DNA from: Romeriopsis navalis LEGE 11480
GTDB lineage: Bacteria > Cyanobacteriota > Cyanobacteriia > Leptolyngbyales > Leptolyngbyaceae
Length of the DNA stretch: 64,000 nucleotides
Assembly: GCF_015207035.1 (NCBI RefSeq)
Contig: NZ_JADEXQ010000008.1
Span: 1 to 64,000 of the forward strand
Direction: 5' to 3'
The notes under the pieces are model-generated. The model was not told the DNA's origin, ran no database searches, and saw only the letters and a list, made by a program, of their open reading frames with translations. Positions 45,136 to 54,259 of the stretch are shown piece after piece. The position numbers were made by a program, and so were the translations under genes. Position 1 is the first letter of the stretch, and every line of letters begins with the position of its first letter.

Positions 45136-46688
45136 AGTTGGCCTGCCGATTTTGACGTTGGAGTAACCGCGAAATTCATTCGCACAAGTCCGCCGGGCGC
45201 TAACCGCACCAGCCGCGATTGACTCCGACGAGCTTTAACTTTTTCATTCGGAGCAAGGGTATAGCCAGGGATGCTCGTGAGGTCGAGGACGCCGGTGCGA
45301 CTGCCGGATAGCACATTCGAAACCGAGTACATCCCCTTGGCATCGGTCGTAATGCGATTACCATCGTCGAGAAAGACGACGGCGTTCGGAATCCCTGGCT
45401 CATCCGGTTGCTTTTCACCATCAAAGTTACGGTCATCAAACACTCGCCCAATAATCACGCCACAGTCAGCTAGTAAACCGGGACTAATCCGCATCTGATG
45501 CGTTGCGGGGCCATCCTTTACATTGAGGCCATTATCTTCACGTCGAGCCGTTACTACAGCCGAGTTACGCCCCGTACCCCGAATCGAATCCGAGTTTAGT
45601 TGCGTGGCATAAGCCACATTCAAAACCCGATCGGCGGGGATATTCGCATCCGTTGTAAATTGCACCGTATTCCCATTCACGGTGGCGGTGATTGGGACGA
45701 TCTGATTATCAATCTCGCCTCGGACAGAATTGGGCAGAAACTTAAAGCCCTGCGGGAGAATGTCGGAGACATCCACCCCAGTCAATGGGGCATCGGCCCG
45801 ATTCCGAATCGACAAACGGTAAATTGCGGTTTCGCCCGGTTCGGATAAGGCTCGATCGGCACTCTTGATAATCTGAACCTGATTGGGCTGGCACATCCGA
45901 GCGGTGAACTCCAACGCCAACAGATCTAGTCCGATCGTCTCCGCGTTTGAGACAAAGGCGATCGTATCTTGAAACTCTGTTGCGCCAGTAATTTCAACGG
46001 GTTGACCATCGAGCGAAGTGGCAATGTATCGGACCACGCTATTACCAACAGAACCAATACTTTCGACAATCTCTAACCGAATCCGCCGTTGTTGAAAGAC
46101 CGAACCACTGGGTGGCGTAATCACCAAAATATATTGGCTGCCGGCGTCGATTTGGCCACGACTCGGATCAAACAGAAAGTTATAAACACCCCGCTCATTC
46201 TCCGGTACCGCATTCGATAGCGGGAATGGGTTGAGGTTCAGCCGGTTGGGCGTTAAACCACCCGGAATACCATTATCTTGAATGTCCGGCACTTCCGTTG
46301 TTGTAAGTGTCACTAAGTTCCCCAGTTCCGTCCCCGTCGGGTCCGCCGGATTCACTTCGTAGAGAGCCACGGAGAAACCCGTATAGTCAGGCAATACGGC
46401 GCCATTACAACCCAGAATCCGACCCAGCGGGTCAACTAATGGCGTCGGCTGCGTTGTCAGTTGACTCGTATTCGTCCGAAACTGCAGCTGGGAATTTGGC
46501 TCCGCATATTCATAGGCCGCCTGGTTGACCAACGGAGTTCGTGCTACCGCTGTATCACCAGCCGACGTCGGGGTTGGTGGCGTGGCCTGCGCCAGTGCTG
46601 CCACGGGATTCAGCAGCGATAGCGTCGTTAACGTGATGGCTGTACGATAACGCCATCGTAATTTTGAATAAGGTTTGATACACATCAC
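45132..46688 (-). CDS. Exported DUF11 and SdrD-B-domain protein
   Basis: A 518-residue secreted protein. The signal peptide ends in VAALAQA near residue 34. A beta-rich region is followed by a DUF11 domain (about 275-385: IIKSADRALSEPGETAIYRLSIRNR, VSDILPQGFKFLP) and an SdrD B-like domain (about 410-490: GVIIGRVFDDRNFDGEKQ, GIPNAVVFLDDG), a fold that often binds Ca and stiffens surface proteins. Its last codons overlap the barrel gene by 4 bp, so the pair probably works together, for example as a secreted or periplasmic partner of the barrel. Confidence 0.8.
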   Translation of the reverse strand: MMCIKPYSKLRWRYRTAITLTTLSLLNPVAALAQATPPTPTSAGDTAVARTPLVNQAAYEYAEPNSQLQFRTNTSQLTTQPTPLVDPLGRILGCNGAVLPDYTGFSVALYEVNPADPTGTELGNLVTLTTTEVPDIQDNGIPGGLTPNRLNLNPFPLSNAVPENERGVYNFLFDPSRGQIDAGSQYILVITPPSGSVFQQRRIRLEIVESIGSVGNSVVRYIATSLDGQPVEITGATEFQDTIAFVSNAETIGLDLLALEFTARMCQPNQVQIIKSADRALSEPGETAIYRLSIRNRADAPLTGVDVSDILPQGFKFLPNSVRGEIDNQIVPITATVNGNTVQFTTDANIPADRVLNVAYATQLNSDSIRGTGRNSAVVTARREDNGLNVKDGPATHQMRISPGLLADCGVIIGRVFDDRNFDGEKQPDEPGIPNAVVFLDDGNRITTDAKGMYSVSNVLSGSRTGVLDLTSIPGYTLAPNEKVKARRSQSRLVRLAPGGLVRMNFAVTPTSKSAGQL

Positions 46689-46821
46689 TGGGCTTCATCT
46701 CCGGGCACGCAGCAGATTGAAAAAATGGGGAATAAATGACAAAAACAACACCGAGCAGCAAGTCAAGGACAATGGCGGTCAAAAAATGACAAGGGCGATC
46801 ACAATTGGCCAAAACAATCCC

Positions 46822-46843
46822 ATCCCCCACGCGCGTGGGGGAT
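46822..46843 (-). terminator. Perfect 22-nt palindrome, possible terminator
   Basis: Arms 46822-46832 and 46833-46843 are exact complements and GC-rich. On the minus strand, downstream of the small DUF11 gene, it is followed by a T-rich stretch (GGGATTGTTTT). It may end the transcript of that gene or attenuate read-through into the next one. Confidence 0.45.
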
Positions 46844-46880
46844 ATGAGGATTCAACTTCGGGATTGCCACGCCGTGCGAA

Positions 46881-47435
46881 TTAACGCACAGTCACTTCAT
46901 AGGATGCAGTCATTGCCGCATCCGGGTTGAGGTGATTCTGGAACTGCCACCGCACATGGGTATAGGCTGTCGCCGGCGCGGGACGCATTTCCGTTTTACC
47001 GTTCGGTAGCGTTACTTCTACCATTGGTTGTGCGGTGAAGGTCTTACCCCCATCAATGCTGTAGCGCTTGTTGGCGTTAGCCGTATCGGTTGCCGTATCC
47101 AGCCGATAGGTCATCTTCTGGGGAATCGGCTGCGTCACAACCAACTTGTTCGCCGCCACTTGACCCGCATTTTCGCCAGTGACCGTATAACGCAAAACGT
47201 CCCCCGGTACGACTGTGACATCACCTTGCAAGGCCTGCCATGCTGTATTGTCCGACTGAACCACCTGCTTTTCTGCAGACAGATTCAACTTCACCTGGGG
47301 CCGCTGTAGCGCCTGGGAGATCGTCTCACCGGCCTGCTGCAAACTCGCCATCACCGGCTGACTGACAAACGGTAAAACCGTTACTGCCGCAGCGGCAAGT
47401 ACGCCGATCGACAACCGCTTAGAAATTCGTTTCAT
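46881..47435 (-). CDS. Small exported DUF11 protein
   Basis: A 184-residue protein with a signal peptide (KRLSIGVLAAAAVTVLPFV, cleavage near VMA) and a single DUF11-type beta-sandwich, recognised by VVPGDVLRYTVTGENAG and LVVTQPIPQKMTYRLDT. The C-terminus is rich in charged and aromatic residues (YTHVRWQFQNHLNP). Single-domain DUF11 proteins of this size are widespread in cyanobacteria and have no known function. The gene lies between a much larger DUF11 gene upstream and the SdrD-B gene downstream on the same strand. Confidence 0.78.
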   Translation of the reverse strand: MKRISKRLSIGVLAAAAVTVLPFVSQPVMASLQQAGETISQALQRPQVKLNLSAEKQVVQSDNTAWQALQGDVTVVPGDVLRYTVTGENAGQVAANKLVVTQPIPQKMTYRLDTATDTANANKRYSIDGGKTFTAQPMVEVTLPNGKTEMRPAPATAYTHVRWQFQNHLNPDAAMTASYEVTVR

Positions 47436-47542
47436 CTCAAAAACCTCAAGTTTTGATGGGAAAAATCAATGTAGGGTTGAGGGTGATCTGTTTCACCCTC
47501 AATCCATTAGTCACTCAACTAACAATTCAAACCGGCTTCGAC

Positions 47543-50056
47543 CTAGTTCATCTTGCGTTGGAAGGTGAAGGTCCGTTGCTCGGCCGGGGCCACCAATCCA
47601 GTAATCGTATTAACGTACTTCGTGACGTCAGTGGAGAAGGTTGTACCAGTTTGGTCCGCCCCCGCCGATGTAGCGGGCTTACCGTTGAAGAAGGTAATCG
47701 TTGAAGCTCCAGAATCACTGGCCGAACCCACAATGTTACTCGTATCGAGCTTGCCATCGGAGTCATTATCCAAGGCCCAGTTATTCTTACCGTCACCGAG
47801 AACCGTACTCAGCGTTCCATCCTCAACAATCTGGACGTTGCTAGCGTTTAACAACACGTTACCGGTACCCGCTTGGGCTTCTGAGATATTGGTATAGCTG
47901 ATGCGATACTCAATAATGTTGCCCGGCGAAGGATTCTTCTCATCCGTGCTGAAGGTCGTATCAGCCGTCGCTGGTGCAGGACCAGAACCCGGTAGAATAC
48001 GAGATTCTTTCAACATCTTCAGGAAGCCGGTATAGACACGATCGATGGTTTCATTAGTCGCATCAACGGCGCCATCATTACCGCCATCTTTGACCCCATC
48101 ATTGTTGGCGTCCGTTGTGTAGTTATCAATGGATGCGACAATCGGCACAGGGAAGCCTTTCTCGGGCTCTGTATCAGCGGCATCCGTCGAGAGCGGCGTA
48201 TCAGCAGGAAGGTTAACTTCCACACCGTAGTTGATCGTGTCATTCGGGTCGAAGTTCGGGATGGTAATCGGCGTACCACCAGTGGTGCTGGAGACAATTG
48301 CGAAATTCCCCCCGTTGTATTCATAACTCACCGAATCCGCACCATAGGTCACCGTCACCGTCGTACCGTCCGGTAGATCAGTCGGGTCAGCGGGCGCTTT
48401 AGGCTCCAACTTCAGTTCACCCGCATCCGTACCGGCATTTTTGACCGTATTAGTAAACGCAACTGGCGCCGGATCAAGCGTTGAGCCGGGTGCAGTATCT
48501 GGTGGAACGAGCGAAGACTTATTCGTAAAGTCATCATCAACACTCGTTGGACCAACCGCATCAGGCGCATTTTCTGGACCGTTTTGGACCGCTGATGCCG
48601 TCGGCTCAGAAATTACAAAGACGTTCGCTTCACCATCCGGACCTGTCCCATTATTGTTATTGCCCGGGTCAGTGCCGGTCGCGGTGGCATCCGTCGGGTC
48701 GTCGATATAGCCATCGTTTACCGTTGGCGTTGTATCCGGTACACCATCATTGTTGGTATCCGTTCCAGTCGGCGGCGTTGTCCCATCATAATTGCTGGGG
48801 TTTTGGTCACCCGATTCATCATAGACCGGGACATTCGTCCCCGGTGTCTGACCAAAGAGTTGTGCCATGTTATTTACTGTTAACGGGGCCACAGCACCGG
48901 CGGCAACTTTAACCTGAATCGCAAACCCAGAAACAGTACTACCCGGTGCAACCGAAGTCACAACCGCTGGGTTGTTCACAAAACCAATCCGGGTAACCGT
49001 ATTGAGGTTCGTTGGGGCAGTGGTTGTCCACTGTGCTGCATTTGCGTCAGTCGTAACAGGATCAATGGTATAAACCACTTCCCATCCCGGTGGTGCAGTC
49101 GGTGCAACCGCTAATTCTGTATCTTTCGGAATCGCATCCGACACTAAAATGCGGGATGATGCGACCGTGTCAACGGTAATGCTTTGGCCAACCAGAGGCG
49201 CCGGTGTAATCCCGTTACCGGTGGGATCAGTTCCTTCGACCCGGATACTCAGATCATAAGTCAACGTATCATCCGTAATCTGGGGCGTCCCCGCGTCACT
49301 ATAGTCCGATCGACTCTTCAGCACCGTAGCCAAAGCGTAGGTCTTGAGCGTGCTCGCAACCGTAACTTGCTGTGTCATACCTGCTTCACGAGTGCCATTA
49401 ACCGGCGCTCCATCCACTTCGTTGCCACCCGTGCCATCAGCATTATCAACGGTATACACGTCACCACCATTCGGATTACGCAATTGGTTTTGCGAATCAC
49501 CCGGAGTATCACCTAAGGTAACGTTAATTAAATCATTTGCTTGAGCGCCAGCCGCAACCGTAACGGGCACACGCACCAACACAGAACCACCGGCTTCAAT
49601 CGACGGGGTCAACTGATCGGCGCCCGTGATTGCCGTCCAAGTTGTACCACCATCAGTACTAATCTCTAAATTCCCACTGACCGAAGCGGGGCCAGTGACA
49701 GTCGCCAAGTTCGGGACCCGGAATGTGGTCGGGTCGTTACCCACGTTCGTAACGGTGTAGACATACTGCAAGGCATCGCCAACTTGCACCTGGCCGCCGT
49801 TCACATCAGTGACACCAGAAGCGGTTACGGTGATACCAGCGACTTCCGCAACTTTAACAGTCACCGTATTCGAAGTTGCATCAATGGTCGTTCCGGGTGC
49901 GTTCGGATCTTCATAAGTTGCATTAGCTGTGTTGCTAATGCTCGTGCCAGCGACAGTTCCATCGGCCAATACAGGTAGCGCAAGGGAAACTAGCCCGCTA
50001 GCAGCAAGCATCACCGCCAAGACCTGGCGATAGGGCAAGCGAGTTTTGTTATTCAT
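47543..50056 (-). CDS. Large exported DUF11-repeat protein with Asp-rich loops
   Basis: Predicted surface protein of 837 residues from the ATG at 50056, which gives a normal signal peptide (VLAVMLAASGLVSLALPVLA); the frame is open further to 50095. The opening SNTANATYED and the later VQVGDALQYVYTVTNVGNDP and NIIEYRISYTNIS segments are DUF11 hallmarks. Several acidic stretches rich in D-x-N-x-D-G turns (TNNDGVPDT, DANNDGVKDGG, DNDSDGKLDTS) look like thrombospondin-type-3 or dockerin-like Ca-binding loops. The protein is strongly acidic and poor in Cys and Lys, as expected for an extracellular Ca-stabilised fibre. It is first in the five-gene cluster. Confidence 0.78.
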   Translation of the reverse strand: MNNKTRLPYRQVLAVMLAASGLVSLALPVLADGTVAGTSISNTANATYEDPNAPGTTIDATSNTVTVKVAEVAGITVTASGVTDVNGGQVQVGDALQYVYTVTNVGNDPTTFRVPNLATVTGPASVSGNLEISTDGGTTWTAITGADQLTPSIEAGGSVLVRVPVTVAAGAQANDLINVTLGDTPGDSQNQLRNPNGGDVYTVDNADGTGGNEVDGAPVNGTREAGMTQQVTVASTLKTYALATVLKSRSDYSDAGTPQITDDTLTYDLSIRVEGTDPTGNGITPAPLVGQSITVDTVASSRILVSDAIPKDTELAVAPTAPPGWEVVYTIDPVTTDANAAQWTTTAPTNLNTVTRIGFVNNPAVVTSVAPGSTVSGFAIQVKVAAGAVAPLTVNNMAQLFGQTPGTNVPVYDESGDQNPSNYDGTTPPTGTDTNNDGVPDTTPTVNDGYIDDPTDATATGTDPGNNNNGTGPDGEANVFVISEPTASAVQNGPENAPDAVGPTSVDDDFTNKSSLVPPDTAPGSTLDPAPVAFTNTVKNAGTDAGELKLEPKAPADPTDLPDGTTVTVTYGADSVSYEYNGGNFAIVSSTTGGTPITIPNFDPNDTINYGVEVNLPADTPLSTDAADTEPEKGFPVPIVASIDNYTTDANNDGVKDGGNDGAVDATNETIDRVYTGFLKMLKESRILPGSGPAPATADTTFSTDEKNPSPGNIIEYRISYTNISEAQAGTGNVLLNASNVQIVEDGTLSTVLGDGKNNWALDNDSDGKLDTSNIVGSASDSGASTITFFNGKPATSAGADQTGTTFSTDVTKYVNTITGLVAPAEQRTFTFQRKMN

Positions 50057-50095
50057 GGTGTAAACGAAATAGTGAATAGTTGCGAAGGGCAGCAA

Positions 50096-50856
50096 CCAGC
50101 CTGATGGAATACGTCGTGATGCCCGTCTGAAGTAAAATCGAAAAAATCTTAGTAGTACACAAATGGCGCAACGGCTGATCGCACAGGGCTCATTGCATCG
50201 CCGGTTGAACAGTCAGAAAGTCTTAGTAGTGCACAGATGACGCAATGGCGAATATCACAAGAACCATTGCATGATGAGTAGGAAGTAAGGCAAATGCGCG
50301 AAGGCAATTTGCAACATCATGATTGAGACTGAGCAACACCTGATTCAACTATCAGTAAAGTGTGAAAGTGTGAAAGCATCGGGAATCGGCAATTGATTTA
50401 ACTCCACTTTTTCACAATGCTAAAACCCCAGATATCAGTACATTTCAAGTGCATTTCATCCGTTCACTGCAGTGCGCATTCAGTAGATATCCGGAATGCG
50501 CGCAAAAAAAAAATTCCGAATTCAGCATTTCAACGCAAAATCATCCAAAACCAAATAACAGAAGCACTTTACGGAGTGCAGCGAACCACAAGACATATAT
50601 CTTTCAGTTGAAGCATTAGCCTTTTTCTCTAGTTGAGGAGAGATGACAAAGCGGTTGTATCACCGGTCTAATGAAGAGAGATTATGGCATCTCAGTCAGT
50701 ATGAATCATTGCTGAATTAAGTGATATCCATCGCATTTACGGCAGCAACTTTAACCCCGCACTTCAAATATTCACTTTCATACTTGCGGCAGCGCTGAAG
50801 TCATCACACGTTAGCGCTGCAAAAAATATGAGACCCGGCATTTTAATGACCTACTG
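50096..50856. other. 761-bp divergent intergenic region upstream of surface-protein cluster
   Basis: No gene is visible. It contains an imperfect direct repeat (see separate entry), a short tandem GTGTGAAA pair near 50357-50373, a run of ten A at 50504-50513 within a small inverted repeat, and no clear promoter. The length and repeats suggest a regulated promoter region for the minus-strand cluster, the plus-strand glycosyltransferase, or both. Confidence 0.5.
50146..50272. repeat. Imperfect direct repeat, two copies of about 52 bp
   Basis: Copy 1 (50146-50198) and copy 2 (50221-50272) both start TCTTAGTAGT and end CATTGCAT, with CACA and CGCAA segments in register between them; the period is about 75 bp. 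They lie about 90-215 bp upstream of the large DUF11 gene. Confidence 0.65.
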
Positions 50857-52557
50857 ATGCGATCGCGCGTTTCTAACGCTATGCCAACTTTTGTTCGACA
50901 ACGTTCTGTCATATTTGTGGTGCTAATCGCCAGCGTGACGATTGGCATTGTTTTACGCTTTGTCAATCTCGATACGATGATTTATTGGGGCGATGAAGTC
51001 TATTCCTCGATTCGGATCTTTGGCTATACCACCCAGGAAATTTACCAAACCGTTGCCCATGGCCAACCCATTCCGGCAACGGTCCTGCAACAATTCCAAC
51101 AAGTCGGCAGACATCACAATCTGGGCGATACAATTCGCACATTAGCGATCGAAGATGCCCATATTACCCCGCTATATTTCCTCGTAGCGCGGCTATGGGC
51201 AATGCTCTTTGGCAGTTCGATCAGTAGCATTCGCAGTCTGTCGGCGTTGTTTGGCGTGGCCTTACTGCCAGCGGTTTATTGGTTAGGGATTGAGCTATTT
51301 AAACAACGGCGCATTGCCCTCTGTAGCACCGCGTTAGTCGCGATCGCGCCCGTTCAACTCCTCTACGCCCAAGAAGCCCGCATGTACGAGCTATGGGTCT
51401 TGCTGATCGTCATCACTGGGGCCACTTTATTACGGGCAATTCGCCGTCCGAGTTGGCGCAGTTGGGGCGGTTTCAGTTTGATGCTCAGTGCCAGCCTATA
51501 CTCACACTTTCTAGCCGCCATCCCCCTGGCCGGTTATGGACTATACACAGTCGTTTTACACTATCGCAATCGCCCAATCCTCAAACGATTTTTACTGAGT
51601 AGCACAATTGGCATTTTGAGTTTCTGCCCTTGGATTTGGGTGTTTTTGATGCGGCAGGTGGTTGAACAGGAAGACGGCACGCAAAAACCATTCAGTCTCA
51701 TTGAAGCCGTAAAAAATTGGTTTAGTCTGTTTCGCCGACTCTTTATTGACGTGAATACAACCGTCAGCGGTTCTTCACTGATTGCGGCGATCGCATTAGT
51801 CGTCATCTCAGGATTTTGCTTGGCGATCGTCGACCTCGCCATTTACCGACTCCGACAGGAAACACCAATGGCGGTTTGGTTATTTATTGGCCTGTTGATC
51901 TTTGGCTTACCGATGAGTCTCTTTGGCGAAAGTCTACATGGCGTCTTACCGTCGCGCTATCTCTTACCCAGCTACGTCGGGCTGCAACTGGCGATCGGCT
52001 ACTTAATCGGCAGTCGTCTGACCCACAACAACGCTGTCCGTCGCTGGATCTGGTCAAGCAGTTTAGTGGCGTTAGTGACGATCGGGCTCATCTCCTGTGC
52101 CTCAAATGTCCAAGCTAACACCTGGTGGAATAAAGGCTTCAGTGAATGCAATCCTGCCACCGCCGCCATTATTAACCAATCCCCGCGCCCATTAGTCATC
52201 AGTGATGGGACTGGCGGCCCCTTTTTCGATCACGGCTTGAGTAATATTATTTCCCTCGCCCGCTTGGTCAAACCCACAACCCAGTTTCAAGTCACACTCG
52301 AACCCAACTACCTTGATTTAGATCAAGGTAACTTCAGCGATCGATTTATCTTCACGCCATCTGATAATCTCCGCCAATGGCTCGTCAGCCAGTACGGGAA
52401 AAATATGTCCCCCGTGCTCAAACTAACCCACCCTTATCGCGGCTCCGATATCTGTTTATGGCGCTTGAGTGACGCGGGTTTCGCGCTGGCGAACGATGCC
52501 GCTGCGACCAATTCAAGGCGCGACGCCGTCCCATCGCATCCGCAATCACCCAATTAG
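50857..52557 (+). CDS. GT-C family membrane glycosyltransferase
   Basis: A 566-residue polytopic protein of the GT-C fold (PMT/ArnT-like, lipid-linked sugar donors). About 11-13 hydrophobic helices are seen between residues 15 and 420. A first extracytoplasmic loop has the acidic GT-C motif YWGDEVYSS, and later comes the arginine-containing segment LLYAQEARMYELW typical of PF13231-type enzymes. A soluble C-terminal domain of about 130 residues follows. It could glycosylate cell-surface polymers or proteins, perhaps the neighbouring DUF11 proteins, but this link is only positional. ATG at 50881 is an alternative start. Confidence 0.82.
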   Translation: MRSRVSNAMPTFVRQRSVIFVVLIASVTIGIVLRFVNLDTMIYWGDEVYSSIRIFGYTTQEIYQTVAHGQPIPATVLQQFQQVGRHHNLGDTIRTLAIEDAHITPLYFLVARLWAMLFGSSISSIRSLSALFGVALLPAVYWLGIELFKQRRIALCSTALVAIAPVQLLYAQEARMYELWVLLIVITGATLLRAIRRPSWRSWGGFSLMLSASLYSHFLAAIPLAGYGLYTVVLHYRNRPILKRFLLSSTIGILSFCPWIWVFLMRQVVEQEDGTQKPFSLIEAVKNWFSLFRRLFIDVNTTVSGSSLIAAIALVVISGFCLAIVDLAIYRLRQETPMAVWLFIGLLIFGLPMSLFGESLHGVLPSRYLLPSYVGLQLAIGYLIGSRLTHNNAVRRWIWSSSLVALVTIGLISCASNVQANTWWNKGFSECNPATAAIINQSPRPLVISDGTGGPFFDHGLSNIISLARLVKPTTQFQVTLEPNYLDLDQGNFSDRFIFTPSDNLRQWLVSQYGKNMSPVLKLTHPYRGSDICLWRLSDAGFALANDAAATNSRRDAVPSHPQSPN

Positions 52558-52586
52558 ATCACGACCAATAGATCACGAGCAACCGC

Positions 52587-53078
52587 TTAGCGGTAATTGG
52601 TATATTGCAAAGCTACTGGCAAATCCGCCTTATTCAAAAGCTGCATCACGGCTTGGAGTTCATCCTTTGACTTGGCCGTAACACGCACGGCATCGCCTTG
52701 AATCGAACCTTGGACTTTTTTAAATTCATCGCGGATCATTTTACTGATCTTCTTGGCAATTTCCTGAGTCAGGCCTTTCTTCAGGGTCACCTCTTGGCGC
52801 ACCCGATTGCCAGAAGCAGATTCAACTTGGCCATATTCAAAAATCTTCAGCGAGAGATTTCGCTTGACCGCTTTCTGGCCCAAAATATCGGTCACAGATT
52901 GCAATGTCATATCGCTGTTGGTGGTGATGACGATCGTCGTCTCCCCCAAATCCAAGGTTGTATTAGTGTCCTTTAGATCATAACGATTGGTAATTTCGCG
53001 CATGGCCTGATCAACCGCATTGACCAACTCCTGACGATCGAAATCGCTGACAACATCAAACGAATAAGTGGAAGCCAT
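52587..53078 (-). CDS. YajQ family nucleotide-binding protein
   Basis: A 163-residue member of the YajQ/DUF520 family, two ferredoxin-like RRM folds; a Xanthomonas homologue binds cyclic di-GMP and acts as a transcriptional co-regulator. The conserved N-terminus ([27 protein letters not shown]) and C-terminal QVTAKSKDDLQ-like segment ([14 protein letters not shown]) are present, and the length is standard. A GGAG site precedes the ATG. It is convergent with the GT-C gene. Confidence 0.93.
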   Translation of the reverse strand: MASTYSFDVVSDFDRQELVNAVDQAMREITNRYDLKDTNTTLDLGETTIVITTNSDMTLQSVTDILGQKAVKRNLSLKIFEYGQVESASGNRVRQEVTLKKGLTQEIAKKISKMIRDEFKKVQGSIQGDAVRVTAKSKDELQAVMQLLNKADLPVALQYTNYR

Positions 53079-53122
53079 TTAGTCACTCCGGAACATAAAA
53101 CAATAAACCAACCTGCAGCCGA

Positions 53123-53548
53123 CTAGCCCGCTGCTAATACCGTCCGAATACTTTCTGACATCAGCGTAAAAATCGACACTGATCCCACCGCAAACATCAA
53201 CGAACGCAGGGGCGCAATATTCGCAATATAAAACACCGAAAATAGCAATCGGGCCACCAAATAAGCCAGCACGGCCCAGCGGACTGAATCAGCACTCGTC
53301 CCACTGACAAATGCCATCAATGCCGCCGCCGCATAGAGCAGAAAGGATTCCCATGAATTTTGGTGCGCCCAAGTCGCACGTTTACCCCAGTCGGGTAGAC
53401 CATCAAACATGGCCCGGGGGGCATTCATGTCATACCCCGTCGACATTCGTGCAAAGCCAACCACCATAAATGGGGCATAAACTAATGCTGCCGCTGCCGC
53501 GATCGAGGTCAAAAGTATCGCTGAATTCGAGAATTGCGCAAGAAGCAT
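53123..53548 (-). CDS. MAPEG family membrane protein
   Basis: A 141-residue protein with four hydrophobic helices and the family segment WGKRATWAHQNSWESF (RAxxAHxNxxE), characteristic of membrane-associated proteins in eicosanoid and glutathione metabolism. Bacterial members of this short branch have no established substrate. The start at 53548 has no strong ribosome binding site. It lies between YajQ and the SLOG-fold gene, all on the minus strand with gaps of 40 bp or so, which suggests a small operon. Confidence 0.85.
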   Translation of the reverse strand: MLLAQFSNSAILLTSIAAAAALVYAPFMVVGFARMSTGYDMNAPRAMFDGLPDWGKRATWAHQNSWESFLLYAAAALMAFVSGTSADSVRWAVLAYLVARLLFSVFYIANIAPLRSLMFAVGSVSIFTLMSESIRTVLAAG

Positions 53549-53588
53549 ACGTCTAGACAGCCAAAAAATAATCGAGGTTAAACTTGCC

Positions 53589-54092
53589 CTAGTCGAAGTA
53601 GAACAATGTCACTACTTTACGCTGCTCTTCAGCATCGCGGCAAGTCTGCAACACGGTATTACTATCGTGGAATGCAAACCCAATTAACTGTTGACAACGG
53701 GCAATAATCTCTTGGTTACACAGGGCACTCGCCTCGGCTAATTCCAACGTATCGTTTTCCGGGTGCTCCACTAAATGCATCACCTGATCCAGTTGTTCAC
53801 GGGATTCCGGCGGCTGCCGATCCAAACTCTGAGGCAAAATCACCGTCAACAAACTGGGATCCGCACGCAGGGCACCGCGAATCGCTGCAAAGTTTGTTCC
53901 GGTCGAGCCCGATGTAATGATGCGATTGCCTTCGGAAACCATCGCATAGATCATCAGCTCAATCAGCTTCTGGTGGGTAATCGGCACATGCCGTGAACCC
54001 AAGATCGCAATTCGTTTCGATCCAGTCTGCTGAATGGCGGCAAGCTCTTGAACTAAATCATCTACCTTTGGCAGATCTAAAGACTGACTCAA
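53589..54092 (-). CDS. SLOG/DprA-like Rossmann-fold protein
   Basis: About 167 residues with a DprA/SLOG-type nucleotide-binding fold: KRIAILGSRHVP at the first strand, NRIITSGSTGTNFAAIRGA for the glycine-rich phosphate loop, and LLTVILPQSLDRQP. Cyanobacterial homologues are often annotated as DNA recombination-mediator protein A, but no DNA-binding part is evident. The start is uncertain: the frame begins with TTG codons at 54116 and 54092. The latter gives the N-terminus MSQSLDLPKVDDLV, which fits relatives better. A second-messenger-ligand role, as for other SLOG proteins, is possible. Confidence 0.72.
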   Translation of the reverse strand: MSQSLDLPKVDDLVQELAAIQQTGSKRIAILGSRHVPITHQKLIELMIYAMVSEGNRIITSGSTGTNFAAIRGALRADPSLLTVILPQSLDRQPPESREQLDQVMHLVEHPENDTLELAEASALCNQEIIARCQQLIGFAFHDSNTVLQTCRDAEEQRKVVTLFYFD

Positions 54093-54259
54093 CGCAGTTA
54101 CTGTTAAACACAACAATAGAGCGTATTGTAACAGACCGACTTTCGATCGGTTTGAAAATCACTGGATTCGTATCGTTCGGCGAAGGTCTACCCCACAGTC
54201 AGTAATTTATCCCCTAGGATCGAAAATATCGCCTGCTTCCACCCCAATTTGGTGCGCCC

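Noticed and set aside
46822-46843. CRISPR-like palindrome (CCCCCACGC/GCGTGGGGG) resembling type I-E repeats
   Set aside because: Only one copy is present, with no spacers and no cas gene nearby. It is better explained as a hairpin or terminator.
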